From Mumia xiangluensis (GTDB lineage: Bacteria > Actinomycetota > Actinomycetes > Propionibacteriales > Nocardioidaceae), in the NCBI RefSeq assembly GCF_010994095.1, contig NZ_WJYO01000001.1:186001-250000 (forward strand): a stretch of 64,000 nt of DNA, in the 5' to 3' direction. Within the stretch, counting starts at the first letter, position 1. Each line of letters starts with the position of its first letter. The position numbers and the translations under genes are program-made. Below the pieces are notes generated by a model. The model was not told where the DNA came from, searched no databases, and worked only from the letters and a program-made list of their open reading frames with translations. This document shows positions 40,694-48,129 of this stretch, piece by piece.

Positions 40694-41946
40694 GGTCGAA
40701 CGCCGAGCTGCTGCGCGCTCTCGTCACGCCGTTCGTGGGCATCGAGCCGCCGGTCCGGATCCGTGCCTGGGACGGGAGCACGTCCGGACCGGCCGACGCT
40801 CCCTTGATCGACGTCCGCTCACGCCGCGCCCTGCGCCACCTCGCGTGGGCGCCGGGCGAGCTCGGCCTGGCGCGGGCGTACATCTGCGGGGATCTCGACG
40901 TGCCGGGGGGCGCCGAGGACCTGGCAGACGGGCTGCGGACGGCGTGGCAGGTGCTCGCGGGGGTCGAGCAGCCGTCCCGGCCGGGCTGGTGGACGTGGGT
41001 GCGGTCACTCCCGACGGCGCTCCGACTGGGCGTCGTCGGACCCCGGCCGCGTCCACCAGCCGGGGAGATCCAGGTCGACGGCACCCGGCACACGACGCGC
41101 CGCGACGCCGCGGTGATCGCGGCGCACTACGACCTCTCCAACGCGTTCTACGCCCTCTTCATGGACCGGAGCATGGCGTACTCCAGCGCCTACTACCGCG
41201 GCGCGGGCGTCACGCTCGAGCAGGCGCAGCGCGCCAAGCTGGACCTCGTCTGCGACAAGCTCGGCGTCACGGACGGGTCGACGCTCCTCGACGTCGGGTG
41301 CGGGTGGGGGTCGCTCGCGCTCCACGCCGCGGAGCACCGCGGCGCGCGGGTCCTCGGGATCACGCTCTCGGCGCAGCAGCACGCGTACGTCACCGAGCAG
41401 GTCGAGCGCCGCGGCCTCGCCGACGTCGTGGAGGTGCGACTGCAGGACTACCGCGACCTCGACGCCGTCGGCCTGACCGAGCGTGGCACCGGGTTCGACG
41501 CGGTCGCCTCGATCGAGATGGGCGAGCACGTCGGCGAGGAGAACTACGCGACCTACCTCGGCGTCCTCCGCCGCCACGTACGAGCGGGCGGCCGCGTGCT
41601 CGTGCAGCAGATGTCCCGGCGGGCGGGCGCCGCGCCCGGGGGCGGCACGTTCATCGAGACCTACATCGCGCCCGACATGCACATGCGGCCGCTGTCGGAG
41701 ACTCTCGGGTTCTTCGAGCGCGGCGGCTTCGAGGTCCTCGACGTCGAGGGGATGCGGGAGGACTACGTGCGGACGGTGGCCGCCTGGACGGCGACGTACG
41801 AGAAGCGCTTCGCCGAGGCCGTCGCGCTCGTCGGCGAGGAGCAGGCACGCATGTGGCGGCTCTACCTCGTCGGCGGTGGTCTCGCGTTCGAGCAGGGCAG
41901 GATGGGCGTCGACCAGATCGTGGCGACCCGGACGGAGGGCGCATGA
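40690..41946 (+). CDS. CFA-synthase-like SAM methyltransferase B, atypical active site
   Basis: 418 residues, paralogous to the preceding gene product but clearly diverged. Motifs: AAHYDLSNAFYALFMDRSMAYSSAYY, SAM-binding LLDVGCGWGSLALHAAEH, ASIEMGEHVGEENYATYL. The E. coli Cfa Cys139 position is Ser166, Glu239 is kept (Glu279), His266 is Gln306 and Ile268 is Met308. Two different substitutions at the Cys in tandem paralogues argue for division of labour, perhaps sequential modification or a heterodimer. ATGA overlap with both neighbours. Confidence 0.88.
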   Translation: MRSNAELLRALVTPFVGIEPPVRIRAWDGSTSGPADAPLIDVRSRRALRHLAWAPGELGLARAYICGDLDVPGGAEDLADGLRTAWQVLAGVEQPSRPGWWTWVRSLPTALRLGVVGPRPRPPAGEIQVDGTRHTTRRDAAVIAAHYDLSNAFYALFMDRSMAYSSAYYRGAGVTLEQAQRAKLDLVCDKLGVTDGSTLLDVGCGWGSLALHAAEHRGARVLGITLSAQQHAYVTEQVERRGLADVVEVRLQDYRDLDAVGLTERGTGFDAVASIEMGEHVGEENYATYLGVLRRHVRAGGRVLVQQMSRRAGAAPGGGTFIETYIAPDMHMRPLSETLGFFERGGFEVLDVEGMREDYVRTVAAWTATYEKRFAEAVALVGEEQARMWRLYLVGGGLAFEQGRMGVDQIVATRTEGA

Positions 41947-42737
41947 CGTCACACCTCGACGACGCCTTCTGGGGGGCGTTGCCCTGGACCGCGCTCGGCG
42001 TCGTCGCGGTCCTCGCGGTCACGTACGCCGCCGCCAAGGTCGCCGGCAAGCACGCCGTGATCGACGTCGCGTGGGGTCTGCTCTTCTGCGCGGTCGCGGT
42101 CGTGGGGTTCGTCGCGTCGTCGGGTCACGGCGACGACGTACGCCGCTGGCTGCTGCTGGTGCTCGTCCTCGCGTGGGGTCTGCGGCTCGCGGTGCACATC
42201 GGCCGCCGCAGCATCGGCGCCGGGGAGGACCCCCGCTACGAGGAGTTCCTGCGCGGTCGCAGCGAGCTGGGCGTCGTCGCGGTCGTCTACGGGCTGCAGG
42301 GCGTGCTCGCGTGGGTGATCTCGGCCCCCGTCCAGGTCGGCATGTTCCTCGACGCCCCACTCGGCCCGCTGGCGTGGGTCGGTGCCGTGGTCTGGCTCGT
42401 CGGACTGCTCTTCGAGACGGTCGGCGACCGGCAGCTCGAGGCGTACAAGGCCCAGCCGAAGGACCAGCGCCCGCCCGTGATGGATCGCGGGCTGTGGCGG
42501 TACACGCGGCATCCCAACTACTTCGGCGACGCGTGCGTGTGGGTCGGGATCTTCCTGGTGACGGCGGACGCCTGGCCGGGCGCCCTGACGGTCTTCGCCC
42601 CCGCGATCATGGTCTACCTGCTGGCGAACGGCTCGGGCAAGAAGGTCTTGGAGCGCCGGATGGCCAAGCGCCCTGCATACCGCGAGTACATGGCCCGCAC
42701 GTCCGGCTTCTTCCCGCTGCCTCCGCGGAAGGGCTGA
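41943..42737 (+). CDS. DUF1295 membrane protein (steroid 5-alpha-reductase-like)
   Basis: 264 residues with about six helices. The C-terminal half carries the reductase/ICMT-like motif: GDRQLEAYKAQPKDQRPPVMDRGLWRYTRHPNYFGDACVWVGIFL, then KKVLERRMAKRPAYREYMARTSGFFPLPPRK. Such proteins bind NADPH or SAM at the HPNY region and act on lipid substrates in the membrane. As the last gene of the operon (ATGA overlap) it could reduce the methylene or double-bond intermediate made by the upstream enzymes; this is inference. Confidence 0.87.
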   Translation: MTSHLDDAFWGALPWTALGVVAVLAVTYAAAKVAGKHAVIDVAWGLLFCAVAVVGFVASSGHGDDVRRWLLLVLVLAWGLRLAVHIGRRSIGAGEDPRYEEFLRGRSELGVVAVVYGLQGVLAWVISAPVQVGMFLDAPLGPLAWVGAVVWLVGLLFETVGDRQLEAYKAQPKDQRPPVMDRGLWRYTRHPNYFGDACVWVGIFLVTADAWPGALTVFAPAIMVYLLANGSGKKVLERRMAKRPAYREYMARTSGFFPLPPRKG

Positions 42738-42746
42738 GCGGGGCGC

Positions 42747-43433
42747 TCAGCCGAGCGCTCCGAGCGCGGTCCTGACGAGACGGTCGTCGCGCTCGCGCAG
42801 CACCAGCGCCACCGCTGGTTCGCCGCGCCGGGCCGCGTGCGCGGCACGGTCGGCACCCGGCGAGCCGACCTCCGCGGCGCCCAGCACGTCGACGAGCGTC
42901 CCCGTCGCGAGCGCGTCCAGCTCCAGCGGACCGTGGATCTCGTCGGCGTCGACCTCCACCCTCGTACGGTCGCGCTCGGCCCGTGCCCGCGCCGAGGCGA
43001 GGACCGCGTCGACGACCGCGTCGCGGTCGTGCTCGCGTGGAGCGCGGACGTCGAGGACGCCGGCCGCGGACTCCGTGGTGAACCCGTGGTCGGGCTCACG
43101 GGTCGCGACCTCGCCGAACGTGGCACGCACGCCGTCGTCCGCGTGCACCTTCGCCTGCTTCGCCGCAGCGAGCACCGTCATGGCGCAGGTGAGCAGCGGG
43201 TCCGCCCGGACGGCCATCGGAGCCTCGTACGGCAGTGGCGTGCCACGGAAGGTGAAGGTCCAGCGTCCACGGGGCCAGACCGTCGCGACGACCCCGACCG
43301 TCGCTGAGGGCGGCAGCACCCCGGCGAGGTCGTCGGCGACCTCGACCAGCACACCGGACGCGGCGCGCCACAGGGTCCAGCCGGGCCCGCTCTCCAGGAC
43401 CGCCGCGCCCGCCATGCCTGTCATGCCCGTCAT
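42747..43433 (-). CDS. Catalytically degenerate M20 amidohydrolase-like protein (allantoate/carbamoylase lineage)
   Basis: 228 residues. It matches the dimerisation region and C-terminal part of M20 allantoate amidohydrolases / N-carbamoyl-amino-acid hydrolases: GVVATVWPRGRWTFTFRG, MAVRADPLLTCAMTVLAAAKQAK, ATFGEV, VLDVRAPREHDRDAVVDAVLASARARAERD, and a terminal GADRAAHAARRGEPAVALVLRE in place of the usual GHDAG...PTAMLFVR. The N-terminal zinc lobe is missing and the conserved His/Asn/His residues are changed, so catalysis is unlikely. It may be a relic or a retained structural protein. Start uncertain among ATGs at 43433, 43424 and 43415. It is convergent with the lipid operon. Confidence 0.65.
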   Translation of the reverse strand: MTGMTGMAGAAVLESGPGWTLWRAASGVLVEVADDLAGVLPPSATVGVVATVWPRGRWTFTFRGTPLPYEAPMAVRADPLLTCAMTVLAAAKQAKVHADDGVRATFGEVATREPDHGFTTESAAGVLDVRAPREHDRDAVVDAVLASARARAERDRTRVEVDADEIHGPLELDALATGTLVDVLGAAEVGSPGADRAAHAARRGEPAVALVLRERDDRLVRTALGALG

Positions 43434-43504
43434 CCTGCCGGGTCCGCGCCGCACGGCGCACGCCGTACGCACCACGTTCAAGCGCGCAGGCGATACTGAA
43501 CGCC

Positions 43505-44113
43505 ATGCGCATCACCCGGGAAGAGACCGACGCCGTCGAGGAGTCCGACCTCTCGTCGCTCGCCAAGGCCGAGAAGCTGATCGAGTTCGCGACCTCGGGC
43601 GAGTACGACCTGGCCGACGACGTCGCGCCACGCTCGCTGCTGGTGGCGGCGTCGGAGTTCCTCGGGTTCGACGGCGCGTGGGACCGCCAGGAGGAGGTGC
43701 TGGCGATGGCCGACACCGCCGACGGCGTCTCCGCGATCCACCCCGACGTCGTCCGTGTCGGCACCGCGCTCGCGCGCGGCCTCGACCCCACCCCGTACGC
43801 CGACCGCTACCGGAAGTCCGGCCGCATCACGCCGGCGTCGGCGCACTACATGGCCGACCTGTACGACGAGGCGGGCGAGCCGCTCGCCTCCGAGCGCTGG
43901 CTCAACATCGGCATCCGGGCCTTGGAGCACCTCGACCCCGACATGGTCGACACCACCACGTGGGACCTCCTCCTGCTGTCGCGCCGCGACCTCCGCACCC
44001 GCCTCGGCCGCCCGAAGGACGGGTACGACGAGGAGGCGGACGCCGCCGACATGCACCTCTCCGACGTACACCGCCCCGCCGACGGCGACGGCGGCGACGA
44101 CCAGGCGCCCTGA
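43505..44113 (+). CDS. Uncharacterised acidic helical protein
   Basis: 202 residues, no signal peptide, mostly helical, with an acidic C-terminal tail (DEEADAADMHLSDVHRPADGDGGDDQ). The middle (FDGAWDRQEEVLAMADTADG ... YADRYRKSGRITPASAHYMADLYDEAGEPLASERWLNIGIRALE) resembles TPR-like repeats. I do not recognise a family. It lies 1 nt upstream of the nitroreductase gene and is probably co-transcribed; the promoter may be leaderless (GATACT 7 nt before the ATG). Confidence 0.7.
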   Translation: MRITREETDAVEESDLSSLAKAEKLIEFATSGEYDLADDVAPRSLLVAASEFLGFDGAWDRQEEVLAMADTADGVSAIHPDVVRVGTALARGLDPTPYADRYRKSGRITPASAHYMADLYDEAGEPLASERWLNIGIRALEHLDPDMVDTTTWDLLLLSRRDLRTRLGRPKDGYDEEADAADMHLSDVHRPADGDGGDDQAP

Positions 44114-44114
44114 C

Positions 44115-44747
44115 GTGGAGCTCGCCGAGGTGATCCGGCGGCGACGCATGGTGCGCGCCTACGACGGGCGACCGGTGCCGTCCGACGTCATCGACCGCAT
44201 GCTCGCGCACGCCACCCGCGCACCGAGCGCCGGTTTCACCCAGGGATGGGAGTTCCTGGTGCTCGACACCGCGGAGGACGTCGCCCGGTTCTGGGACGCG
44301 ACGACACCGCCCGAGCGTGCGGCGTCGCCGTCGCGCTGGTTGCGAGGCATGCGTACGGCGCCGGTCGTGCTCGTGCCGCTCGCGCACAAGGACGCCTATC
44401 TCGACCGCTACGCGGAGCCGGACAAGGGCTGGACCGACCGCGACGAGGCGCGCTGGCCCGTCCCGTACTGGTACGTCGACACCGGCATGGCGTCCCTCAT
44501 GGTCCTGCTCACGGCCGTCGACGAGGGCCTCGGCGCCTGCTTCTTCGGGATCCCACCGACGCGGACGGCCGAGTTCCGCGCGGCCTCCGGTGTCCCCGCC
44601 GACTACGAGCCGCTCGGCGCGATCACCGTCGGGTACGGCGCCGAGGACCACGTGCCGTCCTCGCGCGCGCGGGGGCGGCGCTCACTCGACGAGGTCGTCC
44701 ACCGGGGACGCTGGTCGACCGGATCGTCCGGAACCTCTGGCATGTGA
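44115..44747 (+). CDS. Nitroreductase-family FMN protein
   Basis: 210 residues. Family order: VIRRRRMVRAYDGRPVPSDVIDRMLAHATRAPSAGFTQGWEFLVL (FMN phosphate-binding RRMVRAY), a central region with PVVLVPLAHKDAYLDRY, and DTGMASLMVLLTAVDEGLGACFFGIPP, then LGAITVGYGAED. Such enzymes use NAD(P)H and FMN to reduce nitro, quinone or enoate compounds or act in cofactor chemistry. GTG start one nt after the preceding stop. The substrate is not predictable. Confidence 0.88.
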   Translation: MELAEVIRRRRMVRAYDGRPVPSDVIDRMLAHATRAPSAGFTQGWEFLVLDTAEDVARFWDATTPPERAASPSRWLRGMRTAPVVLVPLAHKDAYLDRYAEPDKGWTDRDEARWPVPYWYVDTGMASLMVLLTAVDEGLGACFFGIPPTRTAEFRAASGVPADYEPLGAITVGYGAEDHVPSSRARGRRSLDEVVHRGRWSTGSSGTSGM

Positions 44748-44760
44748 TCCGTATCACGAG

Positions 44761-44766
44761 TACCCT
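44761..44766 (+). promoter_or_regulatory. -10 element TACCCT, leaderless GPP34 gene
   Basis: TACCCT ends 6 nt before the ATG at 44773; no ribosome-binding site between. Confidence 0.4.
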
Positions 44767-44772
44767 CGCGCC

Positions 44773-45477
44773 ATGTTGCTCGCCGAGGAACTCACCCTGC
44801 TCGCGCTCGACCCCCAGTCCGGGAAGCTGCGCAATCCCGACGGACGTGGCGCCCGCGCCCTGGCCGGCGCGCTGCTCCTCGATCTCGCGCACGCGGGCCA
44901 CGTCGCGCTCGAGCCCGGCGACATCCTCGTGCTGGCCGACACCTCTCCCCGCCAGCCGCTGCTCGGCTCCGGGCTCTCGCTGCTCACAGGACAGGTTCCC
45001 CTGTCGGTCCGCGACGCAGTGCACCACCTCGCGGCGACGCTCCCTGAGACCGTCCTGGGCAGCATGGCCACGCGCGGTCTCCTCCGCCGGGAGGAAAGCC
45101 GCACCGTCGTCCTCAAGATCCACGTCCGCTGGCACCCGACGGCTCCTGCGATGAGTGACGCCGTCCGCGCCGATCTCGCGAGCATCCTCGACTCCGCGGG
45201 CCCGGAGGCATCCTCGTCCGCCCCGGTCCTCGGTCGACGCGAGGCCGGTCTCCTCACCGTCCTCGGTGGGGCCGATCTGCTCGACTTCGTCGAGACGCCG
45301 ACGGACGCGGCGGCGGCCGCACGTCAGCGGTCGTGGTGTGCCGACGTCGCCCAGGGCCAGCGCTGCCTGCACTCCGTCGCCGACGACGTGCTCGCCTTCC
45401 AGCGGGCCGTCCATGCCGGTCTCACGTCGGCGCCCGCCGCGCACCCCGCCTCCGAGCAGCGGGCCGCAGCCGTCTGA
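44773..45477 (+). CDS. GPP34 (GOLPH3/Vps74-like) family protein
   Basis: 234 residues. The GPP34 fold begins MLLAEELTLLALDPQSGKLRNPDGRGARALAGALLLDLAHAGHVALE, with VLADTSPRQPLLGSGLSLL and GSMATRGLLRREESR following, and a helical C-terminus. Eukaryotic relatives bind phosphatidylinositol 4-phosphate on Golgi membranes; actinobacterial members are widespread but of unknown role and may sense membrane lipids or act in secondary metabolism and stress. It is convergent with the MFS exporter gene (10-nt gap). Confidence 0.9.
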   Translation: MLLAEELTLLALDPQSGKLRNPDGRGARALAGALLLDLAHAGHVALEPGDILVLADTSPRQPLLGSGLSLLTGQVPLSVRDAVHHLAATLPETVLGSMATRGLLRREESRTVVLKIHVRWHPTAPAMSDAVRADLASILDSAGPEASSSAPVLGRREAGLLTVLGGADLLDFVETPTDAAAAARQRSWCADVAQGQRCLHSVADDVLAFQRAVHAGLTSAPAAHPASEQRAAAV

Positions 45478-45486
45478 CGCGCCGGG

Positions 45487-46962
45487 TCAAGAAGGCCTTC
45501 CGTGTGAGGAGGTAGCCGGGTACGGGCGCGGCGCCGACACGTCGCAGCCCGCCTGCTGCTCGATCGGGATGTCGTGGGTGCGCGGCCTCGTCCGGATCGT
45601 CGCCCAGGCGATGGCGCCTCCAGCGACCATCATCGCGGCGCAGACGAGCATCGCCTGGTCGAACCCGGCGTCGAACAGGTCAGGGTCCGACAGGGCGCCT
45701 CCGACGATCCCGACGAGCGGCGGGAGCGCGGCCACGGCGAGCAGCTGTGCCGTACGCGCGACGGCGTTGTTGACGCCCGAGGCGGTTCCCGCGAGGTGGT
45801 CGGGTGCTGCCGCCAGCACCGCCGTCGTCAGCGGCGAGACGAGGATCGTCAGGCCGATCCCGAAGACGACCACACCGGGCGCGACGTCGGCGAGATAGGA
45901 CGCGTCGGGTCCGACGCGCAGCATCAAGAGGAGGCCCGCAGCTCCGACGAGAGGGCCGACCGTCATCGGGACGCGCGGCCCGATCCGGGTCCCGAGGCGG
46001 CCCGCCGCCGGCGAGAACAGCAGCATGAGGATGGTGATGGGCAGCGTCGCCGCGCCCGCGGCCAGCGGGGAGTAGCCGGCGACGACCTGCAGCTGCACCA
46101 CCAGCAGGAAGAAGACCGCACCGAGCGCGCCGTACACGACGAAGGTCACGACGTTCGCTCCCGAGAACACGCGGTCCCTGAAGAGACCGAGCGGCACCAA
46201 CGGGTTGGGGCTGCGGCGTTCCTGCACGACGAAGAGCAGCAGCACCACGAGCCCGACCACCGACAGCCAGGTGCTCGACTCGATGAGCCCGTAGGTGAGC
46301 GCGGCGAGTCCTCCCGCGGTCAGGGCGACGCCGAGGAGGTCGAAGTGCTCGGGCGCCTCGGGGTCACGGCTCTCGGGCACGTGGCGACCGCACACCCACA
46401 CGACGACAGCGGCGAGCGGGATGTTGAGCAGGAAGATCGCCCGCCAGCTCACTGCCTCGATGAGCCACCCGCCGAGCAGGGGGCCGATCGCGGTCGCCAC
46501 GCCGCCGAGCCCCGACCAGGCGCCGATCGCGGCGCCGCGGTCCTCGGTGTCGAACGACGCCGAGATGAGCGCCAGGCTTCCCGGAGTCAGCAGTGCACCG
46601 CCCACGCCCTGGAGCACCCGGGCAGCGATCAACGTCTCGACGTTGGGCGCGACTCCGCACAGCAGCGACGCGACCGCGAACCACACGACCCCGATCACGA
46701 AGACGCGCCGGCGCCCCCACCGGTCGCCCAGTGCGCCGCCAAGCAGGATCAGCGACGCGAGCGCGAGCGTGTAGCCGTTGACGACCCACTGGAGCCCGCC
46801 CACGTCGGCGTCAAGGTCGTCGCCGATGGTCGGCAGAGCAACGTTGACGACGGTCGAGTCGAGCATCGCCATGCTGGAGCCGAGGACGGTGGCGAGCAGG
46901 ACCCAGCGGCCCTGTGCACTGCGAAGGCGGAGCGCGGCGTCCACCCGGGCCACGTTACGCAT
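45487..46962 (-). CDS. MFS exporter, 14-helix DHA2 (EmrB/QacA) type
   Basis: 491 residues. Motif A GALGDRWGRRRVFVIGV, motif C GALLTPGSLALISASF with GIGPLLGG-like GPLLGGWLIEAVSWRAIFLLNIPLA, and motif D1 LDSTVVNVALPTIGDDL are those of 14-TM proton-driven drug exporters. The start at 46962 gives the normal cytosolic N-terminus (MRNVARVDAALRLRSAQG); the frame is open further without a signal. Divergent from the DUF4916/NUDIX gene by ~30 nt. The substrate is unknown. Confidence 0.9.
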   Translation of the reverse strand: MRNVARVDAALRLRSAQGRWVLLATVLGSSMAMLDSTVVNVALPTIGDDLDADVGGLQWVVNGYTLALASLILLGGALGDRWGRRRVFVIGVVWFAVASLLCGVAPNVETLIAARVLQGVGGALLTPGSLALISASFDTEDRGAAIGAWSGLGGVATAIGPLLGGWLIEAVSWRAIFLLNIPLAAVVVWVCGRHVPESRDPEAPEHFDLLGVALTAGGLAALTYGLIESSTWLSVVGLVVLLLFVVQERRSPNPLVPLGLFRDRVFSGANVVTFVVYGALGAVFFLLVVQLQVVAGYSPLAAGAATLPITILMLLFSPAAGRLGTRIGPRVPMTVGPLVGAAGLLLMLRVGPDASYLADVAPGVVVFGIGLTILVSPLTTAVLAAAPDHLAGTASGVNNAVARTAQLLAVAALPPLVGIVGGALSDPDLFDAGFDQAMLVCAAMMVAGGAIAWATIRTRPRTHDIPIEQQAGCDVSAPRPYPATSSHGRPS

Positions 46963-46992
46963 CGCTGTGGCCCCATGGGGAAGACTGGCCGC

Positions 46993-47535
46993 ATGACGGT
47001 ACGCACTCCCGACCCGAATCCCGGCTGGCTCTCCGACCACGACCTCGACGAGACCCGCAACCGGGTCCCGATGCTGTACGTCGAGGCCGTCCCGGTGCGC
47101 GTCGATCCCGACGGGCTCGTCGCCGAGGTCGGGCTCCTGCTGCGGGGCTCGCACACCGGCGAGATCACACGCTCGTTCGTCTCCGGGCGCGTGATGCACG
47201 GCGAGCGCGTACGCGACGCGCTGATGCGCCACCTCGAGAAGGACCTCGGGCCGACGGCGTTCCCTGTCCTGCCGGTGAGCACCGTCCCGTTCGCCGTCAC
47301 CGAGTACTTCCCTTATCCCGGCGCCTCGCAGTTCTTCGACGCTCGCCAGCACGCGGTCGCTCTCGCGTACGTCGTCCCGGTCTCAGGCGAGTGCCAGCCC
47401 CGTCAGGACGCGCTCGAGCTGACGTGGCTCACGCCGGCCGAGGCCGCGACCGACGCGGTGGCCGCGGAGATGGAGGGGGGCCGCGGCGCTCTCCTGCGCC
47501 AGGCGCTCGCGCACCTGGGCGCCCTGCCGGGCTGA
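46993..47535 (+). CDS. NUDIX-like DUF4916 protein
   Basis: 180 residues. DUF4916 proteins of actinobacteria share the NUDIX barrel: NPGWLSDHDLDETRNRVPMLYVEAVPVRVDPDGLVAEVGLLLR, a shortened Nudix helix region (GRVMHGERVRDALMRHLEKDLG) lacking the full GX5EX7REUXEEXGU box, then PVSTVPFAVTEYFPYPG and DALELTWLTPAEA. Because the metal-binding box is degenerate, hydrolase activity is doubtful. ATG at 46975 (6 codons upstream) is an alternative start. It is followed by an array of intergenic repeats. Confidence 0.82.
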   Translation: MTVRTPDPNPGWLSDHDLDETRNRVPMLYVEAVPVRVDPDGLVAEVGLLLRGSHTGEITRSFVSGRVMHGERVRDALMRHLEKDLGPTAFPVLPVSTVPFAVTEYFPYPGASQFFDARQHAVALAYVVPVSGECQPRQDALELTWLTPAEAATDAVAAEMEGGRGALLRQALAHLGALPG

Positions 47536-47537
47536 CC

Positions 47538-47662
47538 CCCGCTGGTCAAGGCGCCAGCTCCCGCTGGTCGAGGCGCCAGCTCCCGCTGGTCGAGGCGCGA
47601 AGCGATCGAGACCACCGCAGGTAGGTCTCGATCGCCCGCTGGCGCTTCGGCCTCGACCAGCG
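47538..47662. repeat. GCTGGTCGAG-family repeat array and hairpin
   Basis: Two tandem 22-nt units (CCCGCTGGTCRAGGCGCCAGCT; 47538-47559, 47560-47581), then CGCTGGTCGAGGCGCGAAGC GATCGAGACC (47584-47613) facing its imperfect complement ending CCTCGACCAGCG (47624-47662). The last two form a long stem-loop between converging genes and may terminate both. It is the largest member of the family seen also near 3.9 and 28.7 kb. Confidence 0.75.
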
Positions 47663-47675
47663 ACGTTGCTGGCGG

Positions 47676-47990
47676 TCAGTGCACCGCCTTCAGCCCCACG
47701 ACCCCGCCGATGATCATCGCGAGGAAGACGAGGCGGAGCACCGACACGGGCTCGGCCCCGGTCACCATCGCGTAGGCGACGGTCAGCGACGCGCCGATGC
47801 CGACCCAGACGGCGTACGCGGTGCCGGTCGGGAGGCTGCGCATCGCGACGGCGAGCCCGACCATGCTGAGGACCACGGTGACCCCGAAGACCACCGTGGG
47901 GACGAGCCGGGAAAAGCCCTCTGAGCGCCCGAGCGCGGTCGCCCAGACAGCTTCGAGGACGCCGGAGACAACGAGGATCAGCCATGCCAT
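47676..47990 (-). CDS. gdx: SMR transporter, guanidinium exporter type (Gdx/SugE)
   Basis: 104 residues, four helices. It starts MAWLILVVSGVLEAVWATALGRSEGF, with the essential membrane Glu (about residue 13) followed by the VWA of Gdx/SugE proteins, then LVPTVVFGVTVVLSMVGLAVAMRSLPTGTAYAVWVGIGA. Gdx dimers export guanidinium in exchange for protons. This is supported directly by the guanidine-III riboswitch in its leader. AGGAGC lies 7 nt before the ATG, just downstream of the aptamer. Divergent from an MFS transporter gene. Confidence 0.93.
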   Translation of the reverse strand: MAWLILVVSGVLEAVWATALGRSEGFSRLVPTVVFGVTVVLSMVGLAVAMRSLPTGTAYAVWVGIGASLTVAYAMVTGAEPVSVLRLVFLAMIIGGVVGLKAVH

Positions 47991-48018
47991 TGAGAACGCT
48001 CCTGGTGTGAAGGTGTGT

Positions 48019-48058
48019 CGACGTCTTCGCATGACCGGGTACGTCGGTTCTCGTCCGG
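48019..48058 (-). promoter_or_regulatory. Guanidine-III riboswitch (ykkC-III)
   Basis: Minus strand, 5' to 3': CCGGACGAG, then CCGACGTACCCGGTCA, then GAAGACGTCG. This matches the compact ykkC-III aptamer: CCGG (48058-48055) pairs with CCGG (48038-48035), CGACGT (48046-48041) pairs with ACGTCG (48024-48019), and the conserved ACGAG and ACCCGGTCA segments are intact. It ends 15 nt before the AGGAGC ribosome-binding site of gdx, so translational control is likely. Confidence 0.88.
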
Positions 48059-48097
48059 AGCCACATGGCTGCCCCCAGGATAGCAGGCGTACGATAT

Positions 48098-48129
48098 CCA
48101 TATTCCGAGATTGGAGTCTCGCTATATGG
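48098..48129. promoter_or_regulatory. Interrupted palindrome spanning the MFS gene start
   Basis: CCATAT-N3-GAGA-N6-TCTC-N3-ATATGG. The right end covers the ATG (48126-48128) and the central loop holds the GGAG ribosome-binding site. It could be a repressor operator or an mRNA hairpin that hides the start codon. Confidence 0.5.
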
